Source: Caballeronia catudaia (GTDB lineage Bacteria; Pseudomonadota; Gammaproteobacteria; Burkholderiales; Burkholderiaceae). From it: a stretch of 64,000 nt of DNA. The notes beneath the pieces were generated by a model. That model had not been told where the DNA came from and did no database searches. It saw only the letters and a list, made by a program, of their open reading frames with translations. A program made the position numbers and the translations under genes. Below are positions 37,673 through 47,345 of the stretch, piece by piece; the stretch's first letter is position 1; every line of letters starts with the position of its first letter. The stretch spans positions 1 through 64,000 of the forward strand of contig NZ_FCOF02000001.1 of the NCBI RefSeq assembly GCF_001544755.2, written 5' to 3'.

Positions 37673-37699
37673 CCAACTCAGGGCAGAAGCGAAAACCGC

Positions 37700-38848
37700 T
37701 TACTTCCCGCCCACGCTCTGCAGCGTCGTCCACTTGCCGCCAACGACCTTATACAGCGTGATCCCGCCGTTCTTCAGATCGCCCTTCGAGTCGTACGACA
37801 GGTGCTTCGCCGTCACGCCCTGCATGTCCGTCTTCGCGAGGAACGGCAGGTACTTCGCCGGGTCCGTCGAGTTGGCCGCCTTCATCGCGGTGAACATGGC
37901 CATTGCGCCGTCGTAGGCATACGGCGAGTACGTCTGCACGTCTTCGTTGAAGCGCTTCTTGTACTTCGCCGAGTACGCCGCGCCACCCGGCATCTCGTCC
38001 ATCGGCAGGCCGGCGAGCGATGCCACCGTGCCATCCGCCGCGTCGCCCGCGATCTTGACGAAGGTGTCGGTCTTCACCATTTCGCCCGCCATCAGCGGTG
38101 CGCGGAAGCCCAGCGTCTTCATTTGCTTGACCATCGGGCCGGCTTGCGAATCCGCGCCGCCGTAGTACACGAGGTCGGGATTCGTCGACTTGATCTTGGT
38201 CAGAATCGCCTTGAAGTCCACGGCCTTGTCGTTCGTGAACTCGCGCACGACGATCGTGCCGCCCGCCGCCTTCGCCGCCTTCTCGAACTGGTCGGCGAGA
38301 CCCTGGCCGTAAGCCGTGCGGTCATCGACGATCGCGATCTTCTTGACCTTCAGGTTCTTCACCGCGAACTCGCCCGCGACCGAGCCTTGCTGCGTGTCGG
38401 AGGTCATCATCCGGAACGCCGTCTTGAAGCCTTGCGTCGTGTATTCCGGTGCGGTCGCCATCGCGATTTCGGGGATGCCCGCGTTCGCATAGATGCGCGA
38501 TGCGGGAATAGTCGTGCCCGAGTTGAAGTGGCCGAGCATGCCCTTGATGCCGTCATCGACGAGGCGCTGCGCGACGGTCGTGCCCGTGCGCGGGTCGGCC
38601 TGATCGTCGGCCGAGTTCAGCACGATGCGAACCGGCTTGCCGCCGATCGTCGGCTTCGTGGCGTTGAAGTCTTCGACGGCGAGCGTGATGCCGTTCTCCA
38701 TGTCCTTGCCGTAGTGCGCCTGCGCACCGGTCAGCGGTCCGGCGTAACCGACCTTCACGTCCTCGACTTGCTGCGCAAATGCGGTCCCCGCGAGCGACAG
38801 TCCGGCGAGCGTCATGGCTGCTGCCAGCCTGGTCATCGTGTGCTTCAT
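37700..38848 (-). CDS. Branched-chain amino acid ABC transporter binding protein (LivJ/LivK type)
   Basis: Periplasmic substrate-binding protein of 382 residues. Signal peptide 1-25 ends in AFA before QQVEDVKVGYAGPLTGAQAHYGKD, the conserved Leu/Ile/Val-binding start. YGQGLADQFEKAAKAAGGTIV and VYYGGADSQAGPMVKQMK are also typical of type I periplasmic folds. It has a good AGGAGA ribosome site. No permease or ATPase genes are adjacent, so it is an orphan binding protein whose transporter must be encoded elsewhere. Ligand could be leucine/isoleucine/valine or a related amino acid. Confidence 0.9.
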   Translation of the reverse strand: MKHTMTRLAAAMTLAGLSLAGTAFAQQVEDVKVGYAGPLTGAQAHYGKDMENGITLAVEDFNATKPTIGGKPVRIVLNSADDQADPRTGTTVAQRLVDDGIKGMLGHFNSGTTIPASRIYANAGIPEIAMATAPEYTTQGFKTAFRMMTSDTQQGSVAGEFAVKNLKVKKIAIVDDRTAYGQGLADQFEKAAKAAGGTIVVREFTNDKAVDFKAILTKIKSTNPDLVYYGGADSQAGPMVKQMKTLGFRAPLMAGEMVKTDTFVKIAGDAADGTVASLAGLPMDEMPGGAAYSAKYKKRFNEDVQTYSPYAYDGAMAMFTAMKAANSTDPAKYLPFLAKTDMQGVTAKHLSYDSKGDLKNGGITLYKVVGGKWTTLQSVGGK

Positions 38849-38949
38849 AGCTTCTCCTTATTCCAGTGTGGATTGGCAGCTTGTGCCGGGATCGCCGTGC
38901 CTGCTGCCGCTTGTTTGAATTCGTTTGAATCGGGCGTTCGAGGGGTGTC

Positions 38950-41900
38950 TCAACCGATCGTCATCAAATTCGCATTGCCGCCCGCCGCCGCCGTGTTCAC
39001 GCTCACCGAGCGTTCCGTCAGCAGGCGTTCGAGCGCGTAGTCCTCGCCGTCGTGGCCAGCGTCGGCGAACGCCCCCGCAGCCACGCCCTGCACCGATACG
39101 ATCGGCCCCGGACGCTTCGCCACTTCCTTCACGAGCGACAGCAATTCATCGCTGTCGCCTTCGAACAGCACCGCGTCGAAGTCTTCCGCCGCTTTCCCGA
39201 CCCGCGCATACGGCTTGAGCGACGCAGGCAGCGACGCCGCCAGCTGCTCGCCCGCCGATCCGCTGAACAGCGCGCGGTTGCCCGTCGCGAGCACGGCGGC
39301 GAGCTGGGCGCGCGCGCCGCTCGACGTCGCCGCCACGCACAGCACCGTGCCGCGCGCGCCGAGCGTGTACGTGTTGCGTTCGCCGGTCGGGCCGTTCAAC
39401 ACGGCCGTCGCGCCCGCCATCACGTGTTGCAAGTAGCCGTCGCAACGCGCGGCCGTCTGCGGGTCGCGTTCGCCGATCGCCCAGTCGCGCAATGCCGTGA
39501 GCGCCGCCGAGGGCGTGTCCTTCGACGCGGACTGGTCGACGACGAGCGTGCTCGCCAGCGACTTCGGCAAACCGGTCGGGCGCTTCGCCAGCAGACGCTG
39601 CAAGTACAGCGCGCCGCCCGCCTTCGGACCCGTCCCCGACAACCCTTCGCCGCCGAACGGCTGCACGCCGACGACCGCGCCGATCACGTTGCGGTTCACA
39701 TAGATGTTGCCCACGTGCGCCCGCGCGATGACATGCGCGATGGTTTCGTCGATACGCGTATGGATGCCGAGCGTCAGCCCATAACCCGTCGAGCGAATTT
39801 GGTCGAGGAGTTTATCAAGGTTCGAACGGCGATAACGCACCACATGGAGCACCGGGCCGAACACTTCACGCTTGAGCTCGTCGATGCTGTCCAGCTCGAT
39901 GAGCGTCGGCGGCACGAACGTGCCTTGCGCGCAGTTGTCCGGCAGCGACAGTTGCGTGACATTGCGGCCCTTGTCGCGCATTCCGGCGACATGCGCGTCG
40001 ATGCCGCGTTTCGCGTCGGCGTCGATCACGGGGCCGACGTCCGTCGACAGGCGATCCGGATTGCCGACCGCAAGCTGGTTCATCGCGCCGGTGAGCATTT
40101 CGAGCGTGCGATCGGCGACGTCGTCTTGCAGGCACAGCACGCGCAGCGCCGAGCAGCGCTGGCCGGCCGAATCGAACGACGACTGGAGCACGTCCGCGAC
40201 CACTTGCTCGGCGAGCGCCGACGAATCGACGATCATCGCGTTCTGCCCGCCGGTTTCGGCGATCAGCGGAATCGGACGGCCGTCGGAATCGAGGCGTTCG
40301 GACAGCGTCTTGTTGATGAGGCGCGCGACTTCCGTCGAGCCGGTGAACATCACGGCGCGCGTGCGCGGATCAGCGACGAGCGCCGCACCAACGGTCTCGC
40401 CGTTGCCAGGCAGCAGTTGCACCGCGCCAGCCGGCACGCCGGCTTCGCGCAGAATACGCACGGCTTGCGCGGCGATCAGCGGCGTCTGCTCGGCGGGCTT
40501 CGCGAGCACCGGATTGCCGGCGGCGAGCGCGGCGGCGACCTGACCCATGAAGATCGCGAGCGGGAAGTTCCACGGGCTGATGCAGACGACCGGACCGAGC
40601 GGACGGTGCGTATCGTTCGAAAACTCCGCGCGAATCTGCGACGCGTAATAGCGCAGGAAGTCCACGGCCTCGCGAATTTCGGCGATGGCGTTCGGCAACG
40701 ATTTGCCCGCCTCGCGAATGATCAGCCCCATCAGCGTGTGCATCTGCGCTTCGAGCAGGTCACCGGCGCGCGCGAGGCAATCGGCGCGGTCTTCGACCGG
40801 CGTCGCCTGCCAGATCGGCGCGGCGGCGACCGCGTTGGCGATCGCGGCGCTGACTTGTTCGGACGACGCTTCGACCACGGTTCCGACCAGATCGCGCTGA
40901 TCCGACGGATTGCGCACATCGCGCGCGACGCCGTTGCCGACTTCGCCGCCTTCGAGCATCGGCTCCGCGCGCCACGCATGATTGGCACTCGCCAGCAGCG
41001 CCGACGACAGCGACGCCAGACGATGCTCGTTCGAGAGGTCGAGGCCCATCGAGTTCGGACGCTCGTTGCCGTAAAGCTGACGCGGCAGCGGAATCTTCGC
41101 GTGCGGCGCGCCGAGCGGCGTGATGGCTTGCGCTTCGTCGATCGGATCGCGCACGAGCTCCTTCACCGGAATCGACTCATCGGCGATACGGTTCACGAAC
41201 GACGTGTTCGCGCCATTCTCCAGCAGGCGGCGCACGAGATACGCGAGCAGTGTTTCATGCGTGCCGACCGGCGCGTACACGCGGCACGGACGGTTCAGCT
41301 TGTCGCGGCCCGTCACTTCCTCGTAGAGCGGCTCGCCCATGCCGTGCAGGCACTGGAACTCGTACTGGCCGGGATAGTAGTTCTGGCCCGCGAGGTGATA
41401 GATCGCCGACAGCGTGAACGCGTTGTGCGTCGCGAATTGCGGATACACGGCATCGGGCGCGCCGAGCAGTTTCTTCGCGCACGCGAGGTACGAAATGTCC
41501 GTGTAGATCTTGCGCGTGTAGACGGGATAACCTTCGAGGCCGTCGACTTGCGCGCGCTTGATTTCGGTGTCCCAGTACGCGCCCTTCACGAGACGGATCA
41601 TCAAGCGATGACGGCTGCGGCGCGCGAGATCGATCAGATAGTCGATCACGAACGGGCAACGCTTCTGATAACCCTGCACCACGAAACCGATGCCGTTCCA
41701 GCCCGCCAGCTCCGGATCGAAGCACAGCGCTTCGAGCAGATCGAGCGAGATTTCGAGGCGATCGGCTTCCTCTGCATCGATGTTCAGGCCGATGTCATAA
41801 CGGCGCGCCAGTTGCGCGAGCGAACGCACGCGCGGCAGCAGCTCGTTCATCGTGCGTTCCTGCTGCGCGCGCGAATAGCGCGGATGCAGCGCGGACAGCT

Positions 41901-42876
41901 TGATCGAAATGCCCGGGCCTTCGTAGATGCCGCGTCCCCCGGCGGCCTTGCCGATCGCGTGGATCGCCTGCTCGTAGGATGCGTAGTAGCGCTGCGCGTC
42001 TTCTTCCGTCGTCGCGGCTTCGCCGAGCATGTCGTAGGAATAGCGGAAGCCGCGCGCTTCGTATTTGCGGCTGTTCGCGAGCGCCTCGGAAATGTTCTCG
42101 CCGGTGACGAACTGCTCGCCCATCAAGCGCATCGCCATGTCGACGCCCTTGCGGATCAGCGGCTCGCCGCCCCGGCCGATCAGACGCGTCAGCGCGGAAG
42201 ACAGGCCCGTCTCGCTGTTGGTCGTCACGAGCTTGCCGGTGATCATCAAGCCCCACGTCGCCGCGTTCACGAACAGCGACGGCGCCTGGCCCATATGCGA
42301 TTTCCAGTCGCCCTTGCTGATCTTGTCGCGGATCAGCGCATCGCGCGTGGCGCGGTCGGGAATACGAAGGAGCGCTTCGGCGAGGCACATCAGCGCGACG
42401 CCTTCCTGGCTCGACAGCGAAAACTCGTGGATCAGCCCTTCGACGCCGCCGCCCGAACTCTTCGCGCGCAGCGCTTCGACGAGCTTCGTCGCGAGCTTTT
42501 CGGCTTCGGCGGCGACGCTCGCGGGCAAGCGCGCCTGACCGATCAGAAACGGCACGCACTCAGGCTCCGGCCGGCGATACGCCGCCGTGATCGCCGCGCG
42601 CAGCACGGATTGCGGCTGCACGTTCTGCGCGAAGTCGAGGAAAGGATGCATCGCGCCGTCTTCGTCGCCGTCGACGGGAGCGGCGTCGGCCATGTCGGAC
42701 GAGCCATTCGCGCCCGACAGCTCGGGCGGAAGCTGGCCGTGCTCGATGCGCTCCAGATAAGCGAAGATCGCCTGCTTGATCAGCCAGTGGGGAGTGCGCT
42801 CGAGGCGCGTCGCGGCATCCTTCAGCCTGGAACGCAGCAGCTCGTCGACTTTGACGCCTAAGGTTGTGCTCGCCAT
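38950..42876 (-). CDS. putA: PutA, trifunctional proline dehydrogenase / aldehyde dehydrogenase / repressor
   Basis: Converts proline to glutamate: FAD-linked proline dehydrogenase at the membrane feeds quinone, then a second active site oxidises glutamate semialdehyde. The 1308-residue protein has an N-terminal ribbon-helix-helix DNA-binding domain (TTLGVKVDELLRSRLKDAATRLERTPHWLIKQA, residues 3-35). The PRODH barrel spans about 260-600 and the aldehyde dehydrogenase about 640-1120, with catalytic C908 in AGQRCSALR and the Glu in AETGGQNAM. A C-terminal extra domain follows. The RHH domain means it also represses its own gene, matching the operator at 42953-42984. Confidence 0.97.
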   Translation of the reverse strand: MASTTLGVKVDELLRSRLKDAATRLERTPHWLIKQAIFAYLERIEHGQLPPELSGANGSSDMADAAPVDGDEDGAMHPFLDFAQNVQPQSVLRAAITAAYRRPEPECVPFLIGQARLPASVAAEAEKLATKLVEALRAKSSGGGVEGLIHEFSLSSQEGVALMCLAEALLRIPDRATRDALIRDKISKGDWKSHMGQAPSLFVNAATWGLMITGKLVTTNSETGLSSALTRLIGRGGEPLIRKGVDMAMRLMGEQFVTGENISEALANSRKYEARGFRYSYDMLGEAATTEEDAQRYYASYEQAIHAIGKAAGGRGIYEGPGISIKLSALHPRYSRAQQERTMNELLPRVRSLAQLARRYDIGLNIDAEEADRLEISLDLLEALCFDPELAGWNGIGFVVQGYQKRCPFVIDYLIDLARRSRHRLMIRLVKGAYWDTEIKRAQVDGLEGYPVYTRKIYTDISYLACAKKLLGAPDAVYPQFATHNAFTLSAIYHLAGQNYYPGQYEFQCLHGMGEPLYEEVTGRDKLNRPCRVYAPVGTHETLLAYLVRRLLENGANTSFVNRIADESIPVKELVRDPIDEAQAITPLGAPHAKIPLPRQLYGNERPNSMGLDLSNEHRLASLSSALLASANHAWRAEPMLEGGEVGNGVARDVRNPSDQRDLVGTVVEASSEQVSAAIANAVAAAPIWQATPVEDRADCLARAGDLLEAQMHTLMGLIIREAGKSLPNAIAEIREAVDFLRYYASQIRAEFSNDTHRPLGPVVCISPWNFPLAIFMGQVAAALAAGNPVLAKPAEQTPLIAAQAVRILREAGVPAGAVQLLPGNGETVGAALVADPRTRAVMFTGSTEVARLINKTLSERLDSDGRPIPLIAETGGQNAMIVDSSALAEQVVADVLQSSFDSAGQRCSALRVLCLQDDVADRTLEMLTGAMNQLAVGNPDRLSTDVGPVIDADAKRGIDAHVAGMRDKGRNVTQLSLPDNCAQGTFVPPTLIELDSIDELKREVFGPVLHVVRYRRSNLDKLLDQIRSTGYGLTLGIHTRIDETIAHVIARAHVGNIYVNRNVIGAVVGVQPFGGEGLSGTGPKAGGALYLQRLLAKRPTGLPKSLASTLVVDQSASKDTPSAALTALRDWAIGERDPQTAARCDGYLQHVMAGATAVLNGPTGERNTYTLGARGTVLCVAATSSGARAQLAAVLATGNRALFSGSAGEQLAASLPASLKPYARVGKAAEDFDAVLFEGDSDELLSLVKEVAKRPGPIVSVQGVAAGAFADAGHDGEDYALERLLTERSVSVNTAAAGGNANLMTIG

Positions 42877-42930
42877 ATTTCCTTCGTTTGCCGGTCGTGC
42901 TCACCCGGCCAATGACCAAAAAGTTGGCGA

Positions 42931-42984
42931 ATCGTACCCCGCTGATATAAAAGGTGCAACCGAGATTTTTGCTAGGGTTGCACC
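42931..42984 (-). promoter_or_regulatory. putA promoter overlapped by paired PutA operator motifs
   Basis: A 9-bp inverted repeat, GGTGCAACC (42953-42961) and GGTTGCACC (42976-42984), has a 14-base spacer. Each arm contains GTTGCA, the motif bound by the E. coli PutA repressor domain. On the minus strand TTGCAC (42954-42959) is a good -35 and TACGAT (42931-42936) a fair -10 with a 17-base spacer, so one operator lies over the -35. ATG of putA is 55 bases past the -10. The other bases of the 42877-43185 gap show nothing coding. Confidence 0.7.
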
Positions 42985-43185
42985 GCGACGAAACCGTTAT
43001 GGCACAAGGGTTTGCGCTGTAATCGGGCTGCCTGCGGCGAGCGGTTGCGACCTAGTACTTTCCCTAGTCGGAATATTTTTGGGATAGCCCCTAAGTAAAT
43101 GACCGCCATCCGCCGTTATAAACGCAACGCGCCGTCAATGGCGCTGTATCCGCGGTAGCGCCGCGGTCTCGGGAGAGCAACGGGC

Positions 43186-43341
43186 ATGAGCACTTGGATC
43201 GTGGTAGTGAGCGTTTGGGCGATGTTGGCCGTTTGCGCGATTTTGTTCGTGCGAGGCGCTGCGCTGCGCCATCATCGAATGGATGAGGCGTCCGAAGAAG
43301 CCGGCCTGCCGCACAGCGATATTTCACGCACGAAGGTTTGA
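43186..43341 (+). CDS. Small single-pass membrane protein, 51 residues
   Basis: A short open frame with a GGGAGAG ribosome site upstream of ATG 43186. The translation begins MSTWIVVVSVWAMLAVCAIL, a clear N-terminal membrane helix up to about residue 22, followed by Arg/His-rich RGAALRHHRMDE and an acidic tail. The positive residues after the helix suggest the N terminus faces out. I do not recognise a function. It is divergent from putA and converges on priA, with a GC-rich 8-bp hairpin (43344-43365) between the two stops. Confidence 0.6.
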   Translation: MSTWIVVVSVWAMLAVCAILFVRGAALRHHRMDEASEEAGLPHSDISRTKV

Positions 43342-43373
43342 AGCGCCGCGTTGCGCCACGCGGCGACCGCGAA

Positions 43374-45617
43374 TCAAACGTCCAGCGGATCGACTTCCAC
43401 GTTCCAGCGCAGCACGCCCTTGAGCGAGCGCAGCAGCGGTTGCCATGCGCGCAGCGACGCCTGAAGCGCCGCGCGCGACGTGCTTTCGAGCAGCAGTTGC
43501 GCCCGATGGACATTGAACACTTTCACGATGGTGAGCGGCACCGCGTCGTAAACCGTGACGCGATCGGCGCCGGGCAGTGGCGCAAAGGCCGCCGCCGCTT
43601 CCGCGAGAAAACCGAGCGCGGCTTCCAGCGTGCGGCCTTCGGCGCGAAGCATCGCCTGATAAACGAACGGCGGCAGGCACGCGTCGCGCCGCTCGGCGAG
43701 CGTCGAAGTGGCGAAGCCCACGTAGTCCTGCCGCGATAACGCCTGATAGAGCGCGTGGCGCGGATAGCGCGTCTGGATCATCACCTCGCCAGGCAAGCCG
43801 GCGCGGCCGGCGCGGCCGCTCACCTGCGTGAGTTGCGCAAAAAGCCGCTCGCTTGCGCGGAAGTCGTGCGAGAACAGCGCGGTATCGGCATTGAGCACGC
43901 CGACGAGCGTCACGCGGCGGAAATCGTGGCCTTTCGCGATCATCTGCGTGCCGACCAGAATATCGACTTCGCCCGCGTGGACGTCGGAGAAAAGCGCCTG
44001 CGCGCTGCCCTTGCGGCGCGTGCTGTCGGCGTCGATACGCAGCACGCGCGCGCCCGGCACCACGCTCGCGAGCGTTTCCTCGACACGCTGCGTGCCGCGG
44101 CCCATCGGCGCGATATCGATGTTGCCGCACTCCGGGCACGACTTCGGAATGCGCGATTCCCAGCCGCAGTGATGACAACGCAGCGCCCGCTCCGGCTTGT
44201 GGAGCACCGCATAGGCGCTGCAGCGCGGACAGCCCGCGACCCAGCCGCAGGCGTCGCACGAAAGGATCGGCGCGTAGCCGCGCCGATTCAGGAACACGAG
44301 ACTTTGCTCGCCGCGTTCCACGCGCATCTTCAGCGCGGCGATGAGCGGCCCCGCGAGTCCGTCGACGGACGCGCGGCCGCGCCGTCGTTCCTCTTCGAGA
44401 TCGATGAGCTTCACGGTTGGCAGCGCCGCTTCCGCGACGGCGCGGCGCGTGAGCGTCAGGCGCGTGTATCGGCCCTGATCGGCCTGCCACCAGGTTTCGA
44501 GCGACGGCGTCGCCGATCCGAGCACGACGGGAATGCCGAGCTGTTTCGCGCGATAGATCGCCAGATCGCGCGCGGAGTAGCGCAAACCTTCCTGCTGCTT
44601 GTACGCGGGATCGTGCTCTTCATCGACGACGATCATCGCGAGCTTCGGCATCGACGAGAGGATCGCGAGGCGCGTGCCGAGCACGATGCGCGCGCTGCCC
44701 GTATGGGCCGCGAGCCAGTGCCGTGCGCGCTCGCCTTCGGCAAGACCGCTGTGCATCGTGACGATGGAGCCGTCCGCGAGCGCCGCGAAGCGCGCTCGAA
44801 ACGCGGCTTCGAACTGGGGCGTCAGATTGATTTCGGGAACGAGGACGAGCGCCTGGGCGTCCGGCCGCCCGGCGAGCAGCGCGGCGAGCGCGTGCAGATA
44901 AACCTCGGTCTTGCCGCTGCCCGTCACGCCGTGAAGCAGGAACGGCGCGAAGCCTTGCGACTGCGCGATGGCGTCGACGGCATCGCGCTGTTCGCCGGTC
45001 AGAACGGGAAGCGCGACGTCGGCGGTCGGCGTTGGAGTGTGCACCTCTGCGGCTGCGATGTCCGGCGCGGCGGCTTCGATCCATCCGCGCGCGAGCCAGT
45101 CGTCGAACGTCGCGCTGGCTTTGGGATGCAGCGTGCGGGCGTCTGACAGACCGAGCGACGGCGCTTCGGCGAGCGCGTCGGCAAGACGGCGCAAGGCGCT
45201 TGCGCGCGCGGGCAACGCATCGGGAAGATGCGCGCGCCCTTCGTCCAGCAGCCTGAAGCGCGGCTCGACGGCGAAGAGCCGATCCCAGCGCGAGGCATCG
45301 CGCAACGCCTGAGGCAGCGCCGGCAACGCGACTTCGCCAAGGCCACGCTGATAGTAATCAGCAGCGAAACTGGCGAGCGCGATCCATGCGCCGGACAGCG
45401 GCGCGCAGCCGTTGCAGATCGCGGTGACGTTGCGCAGTTTGCTGGTAGGCACGTCGCTTGTATGGGCGATTTCGCAGATCAACCCGACGACCTCGCGGCG
45501 CCCGAACGGTACCTGCACCAGCTTGCCGATGGCGGGCGCGTCCGGCAATGCGTAACGGTAGTCGAACAGCACGGCCAAAGGCTGATCGACGGCGACGCGC
45601 ACGAAGACGTCGGTCAT
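43374..45617 (-). CDS. priA: PriA, replication restart helicase
   Basis: Recognises abandoned forks and reloads DnaB. The 747-residue protein has a 3'-end binding N-terminal region, then SF2 helicase motifs: Walker A GVTGSGKTEVY near residue 231, DEEHD, and the GTQMIAKGHDF motif. The zinc-binding cluster CDACGWVAGCPRCSAY ... CHHCGWE ... CPECGN (about residues 450-505) contains eight Cys for two zinc ions. Length matches E. coli PriA (732). Confidence 0.95.
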   Translation of the reverse strand: MTDVFVRVAVDQPLAVLFDYRYALPDAPAIGKLVQVPFGRREVVGLICEIAHTSDVPTSKLRNVTAICNGCAPLSGAWIALASFAADYYQRGLGEVALPALPQALRDASRWDRLFAVEPRFRLLDEGRAHLPDALPARASALRRLADALAEAPSLGLSDARTLHPKASATFDDWLARGWIEAAAPDIAAAEVHTPTPTADVALPVLTGEQRDAVDAIAQSQGFAPFLLHGVTGSGKTEVYLHALAALLAGRPDAQALVLVPEINLTPQFEAAFRARFAALADGSIVTMHSGLAEGERARHWLAAHTGSARIVLGTRLAILSSMPKLAMIVVDEEHDPAYKQQEGLRYSARDLAIYRAKQLGIPVVLGSATPSLETWWQADQGRYTRLTLTRRAVAEAALPTVKLIDLEEERRRGRASVDGLAGPLIAALKMRVERGEQSLVFLNRRGYAPILSCDACGWVAGCPRCSAYAVLHKPERALRCHHCGWESRIPKSCPECGNIDIAPMGRGTQRVEETLASVVPGARVLRIDADSTRRKGSAQALFSDVHAGEVDILVGTQMIAKGHDFRRVTLVGVLNADTALFSHDFRASERLFAQLTQVSGRAGRAGLPGEVMIQTRYPRHALYQALSRQDYVGFATSTLAERRDACLPPFVYQAMLRAEGRTLEAALGFLAEAAAAFAPLPGADRVTVYDAVPLTIVKVFNVHRAQLLLESTSRAALQASLRAWQPLLRSLKGVLRWNVEVDPLDV

Positions 45618-45732
45618 CGCGCACGGCTCCGCGCACGGGAGTTCGACACAGGTACGGGCGTTGGCGGGGCAAACTTAAAGTGAAACATCAGAATCGCCCG
45701 TAAACCGCCGATTATTTTTGGATTTCCGATGC

Positions 45733-45944
45733 TTTCCACAGGCCTGTGGATAACTTTGTTGAGAAGTGCGTCCGACGCCGAGGCAAACAAAGTCACGTAT
45801 CCCCTATGTGCGCCAGCCCACATTTCGGGCGAAGCTCTCGAAAATCGTTCTGAATCATTGACTTGCGGCACACATAGAGAGACGTTATGGGTTGTTCGGG
45901 TCCATACGTCTGATGGCGCGCCGCAGCGAACAAACTGTGCATAA
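45733..45944. promoter_or_regulatory. DnaA boxes in the priA-hemE gap
   Basis: The gap between priA and hemE (45618-46077) has no gene. TGTGGATAA at 45745-45753 is a perfect DnaA box (TTATCCACA in reverse) and forms the right half of a 16-bp palindrome TCCACAGGCCTGTGGA (45735-45750). TGTGCATAA at 45936-45944 fits the looser TTATNCACA. Together they may bind DnaA, for titration or for control of the flanking genes. The rest of the gap contains no structure I recognise. Confidence 0.45.
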
Positions 45945-46077
45945 GTTCAGTCTTGACATCGGGTGACGCCACTCGCGCCGGGCGATTGGGAAAGAATGCT
46001 CCAGCCCCTGACGACCGCTTCCGGCGAGCGAGTGCCGCACTGCAGCATCCGCGTTTAGACTCGACTTTCGTGTGCGC

Positions 46078-47196
46078 TCAGCGCGAGCGCATTGCCCGGC
46101 TGTGACGATGAACCTCGTCGACGAGCTCCGCGACATGCTCCGGCGGCGTGAATTGCGAGATACCGTGGCCGAGATTGAAGACGTGGCCCGGAAAATTCCC
46201 GAAGCTCTCCAACACGGCGCGCGCTTCCGTGCGGATGGCCGCAGGGGGCGCGAACAGCACGCTCGGATCGATATTGCCTTGCAGCGCCACGCGCGCGCCG
46301 ACCTTCTCCCGCGCCGTGCCGAGGTTCATGGTCCAGTCGAGACCGACTGCATCGACGCCCGTTGCGGCGATTTCCTCGATCCACAGGCCGCCGCCCTTCG
46401 TGAATGTGATGACCGGCACGCGTTCGCCGTCGTGCTCGCGCTTAAGTCCCGCAACCACCTTCGCGATGTAGTCGAGCGAGAAACGCTGATACGCGCCATC
46501 GGCAAGTGCGCCGCCCCACGTGTCGAAAATCATCACGGCCTGCGCGCCCGCTTCGATCTGCGCGTTCAGGTACGCAGTGACGGCTTGGGCGTTCACGTCG
46601 AGAATGCGATGCATCAGGTCGGGCCGCGCATAAGCCATCGATTTCACGGTGCGGTGATCGTCCGAGCCGCCGCCTTCGACCATGTAGCACGCGAGTGTCC
46701 ACGGACTGCCGGAAAAGCCGATGAGCGGCACCTTTTGGCGGCCTTGCGCGTCGGTGAGCGCGCGGCGAATCTCGCTGACGGCGTCGGTGACATAGGAAAG
46801 CGTGGCGCCGATGTCCGGCACGGCGAGGCGCTTCACGTCGTCTTCAGTGCGCACCGTTCGCTCGAAACGCGGGCCTTCGCCCTGGACGAAGTTCAGCCCG
46901 AGGCCCATTGCATCGGGCACGGTGAGGATGTCCGAGAAGAGGATCGCGGCGTCGAGCGGGAAGCGCTCGAGCGGCTGAAGCGTCACCTCGGTCGCATAGT
47001 CCGGATTCTTCGCGAGGCCGAGAAAACTGCCCGCGCGGGCGCGCGTCGCGTTGTATTCCGGCAGATAGCGTCCTGCCTGGCGCATCAGCCAGATCGGCGT
47101 GTAGTCGGTCGGCTGGCGCAGCAGCGCGCGCAGGAAGGTGTCGTTCAGAAGAGTGTGTGCCACGTCGCTCGATGCTGAAGGCAAAGAATCATCCAT
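46078..47196 (-). CDS. hemE: Uroporphyrinogen decarboxylase
   Basis: Decarboxylates uroporphyrinogen III to coproporphyrinogen III in haem synthesis. It is 372 residues from ATG 47196. The N-terminal signature [20 protein letters not shown] and the second motif [19 protein letters not shown] identify the family, and the active-site Asp lies in [12 protein letters not shown]. Homologues usually begin [15 protein letters not shown], which here would use GTG 47163; either start is possible. Transcribed alone. Confidence 0.95.
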   Translation of the reverse strand: MDDSLPSASSDVAHTLLNDTFLRALLRQPTDYTPIWLMRQAGRYLPEYNATRARAGSFLGLAKNPDYATEVTLQPLERFPLDAAILFSDILTVPDAMGLGLNFVQGEGPRFERTVRTEDDVKRLAVPDIGATLSYVTDAVSEIRRALTDAQGRQKVPLIGFSGSPWTLACYMVEGGGSDDHRTVKSMAYARPDLMHRILDVNAQAVTAYLNAQIEAGAQAVMIFDTWGGALADGAYQRFSLDYIAKVVAGLKREHDGERVPVITFTKGGGLWIEEIAATGVDAVGLDWTMNLGTAREKVGARVALQGNIDPSVLFAPPAAIRTEARAVLESFGNFPGHVFNLGHGISQFTPPEHVAELVDEVHRHSRAMRSR

Positions 47197-47345
47197 TCTA
47201 CCGGAGCGGGCGGGCGTTTTAGCCGGCCTAGCCTCCCGATTCGGAATGTCGCATGCGGCGCGGCCTATGCCGTTTGGCCGGGTTTCGGGCGGGAGATTGC
47301 ATCGTTATGATCGACGTGCTTACACAACTAGAACCAGGAGAATCG

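Noticed and set aside
39052..42861. A 1269-residue open frame on the plus strand opposite putA
   Set aside because: It is an Arg/Ala/His-rich mirror of putA codons, as happens in GC-rich DNA. It has no recognisable domain, and putA on the other strand is certain.
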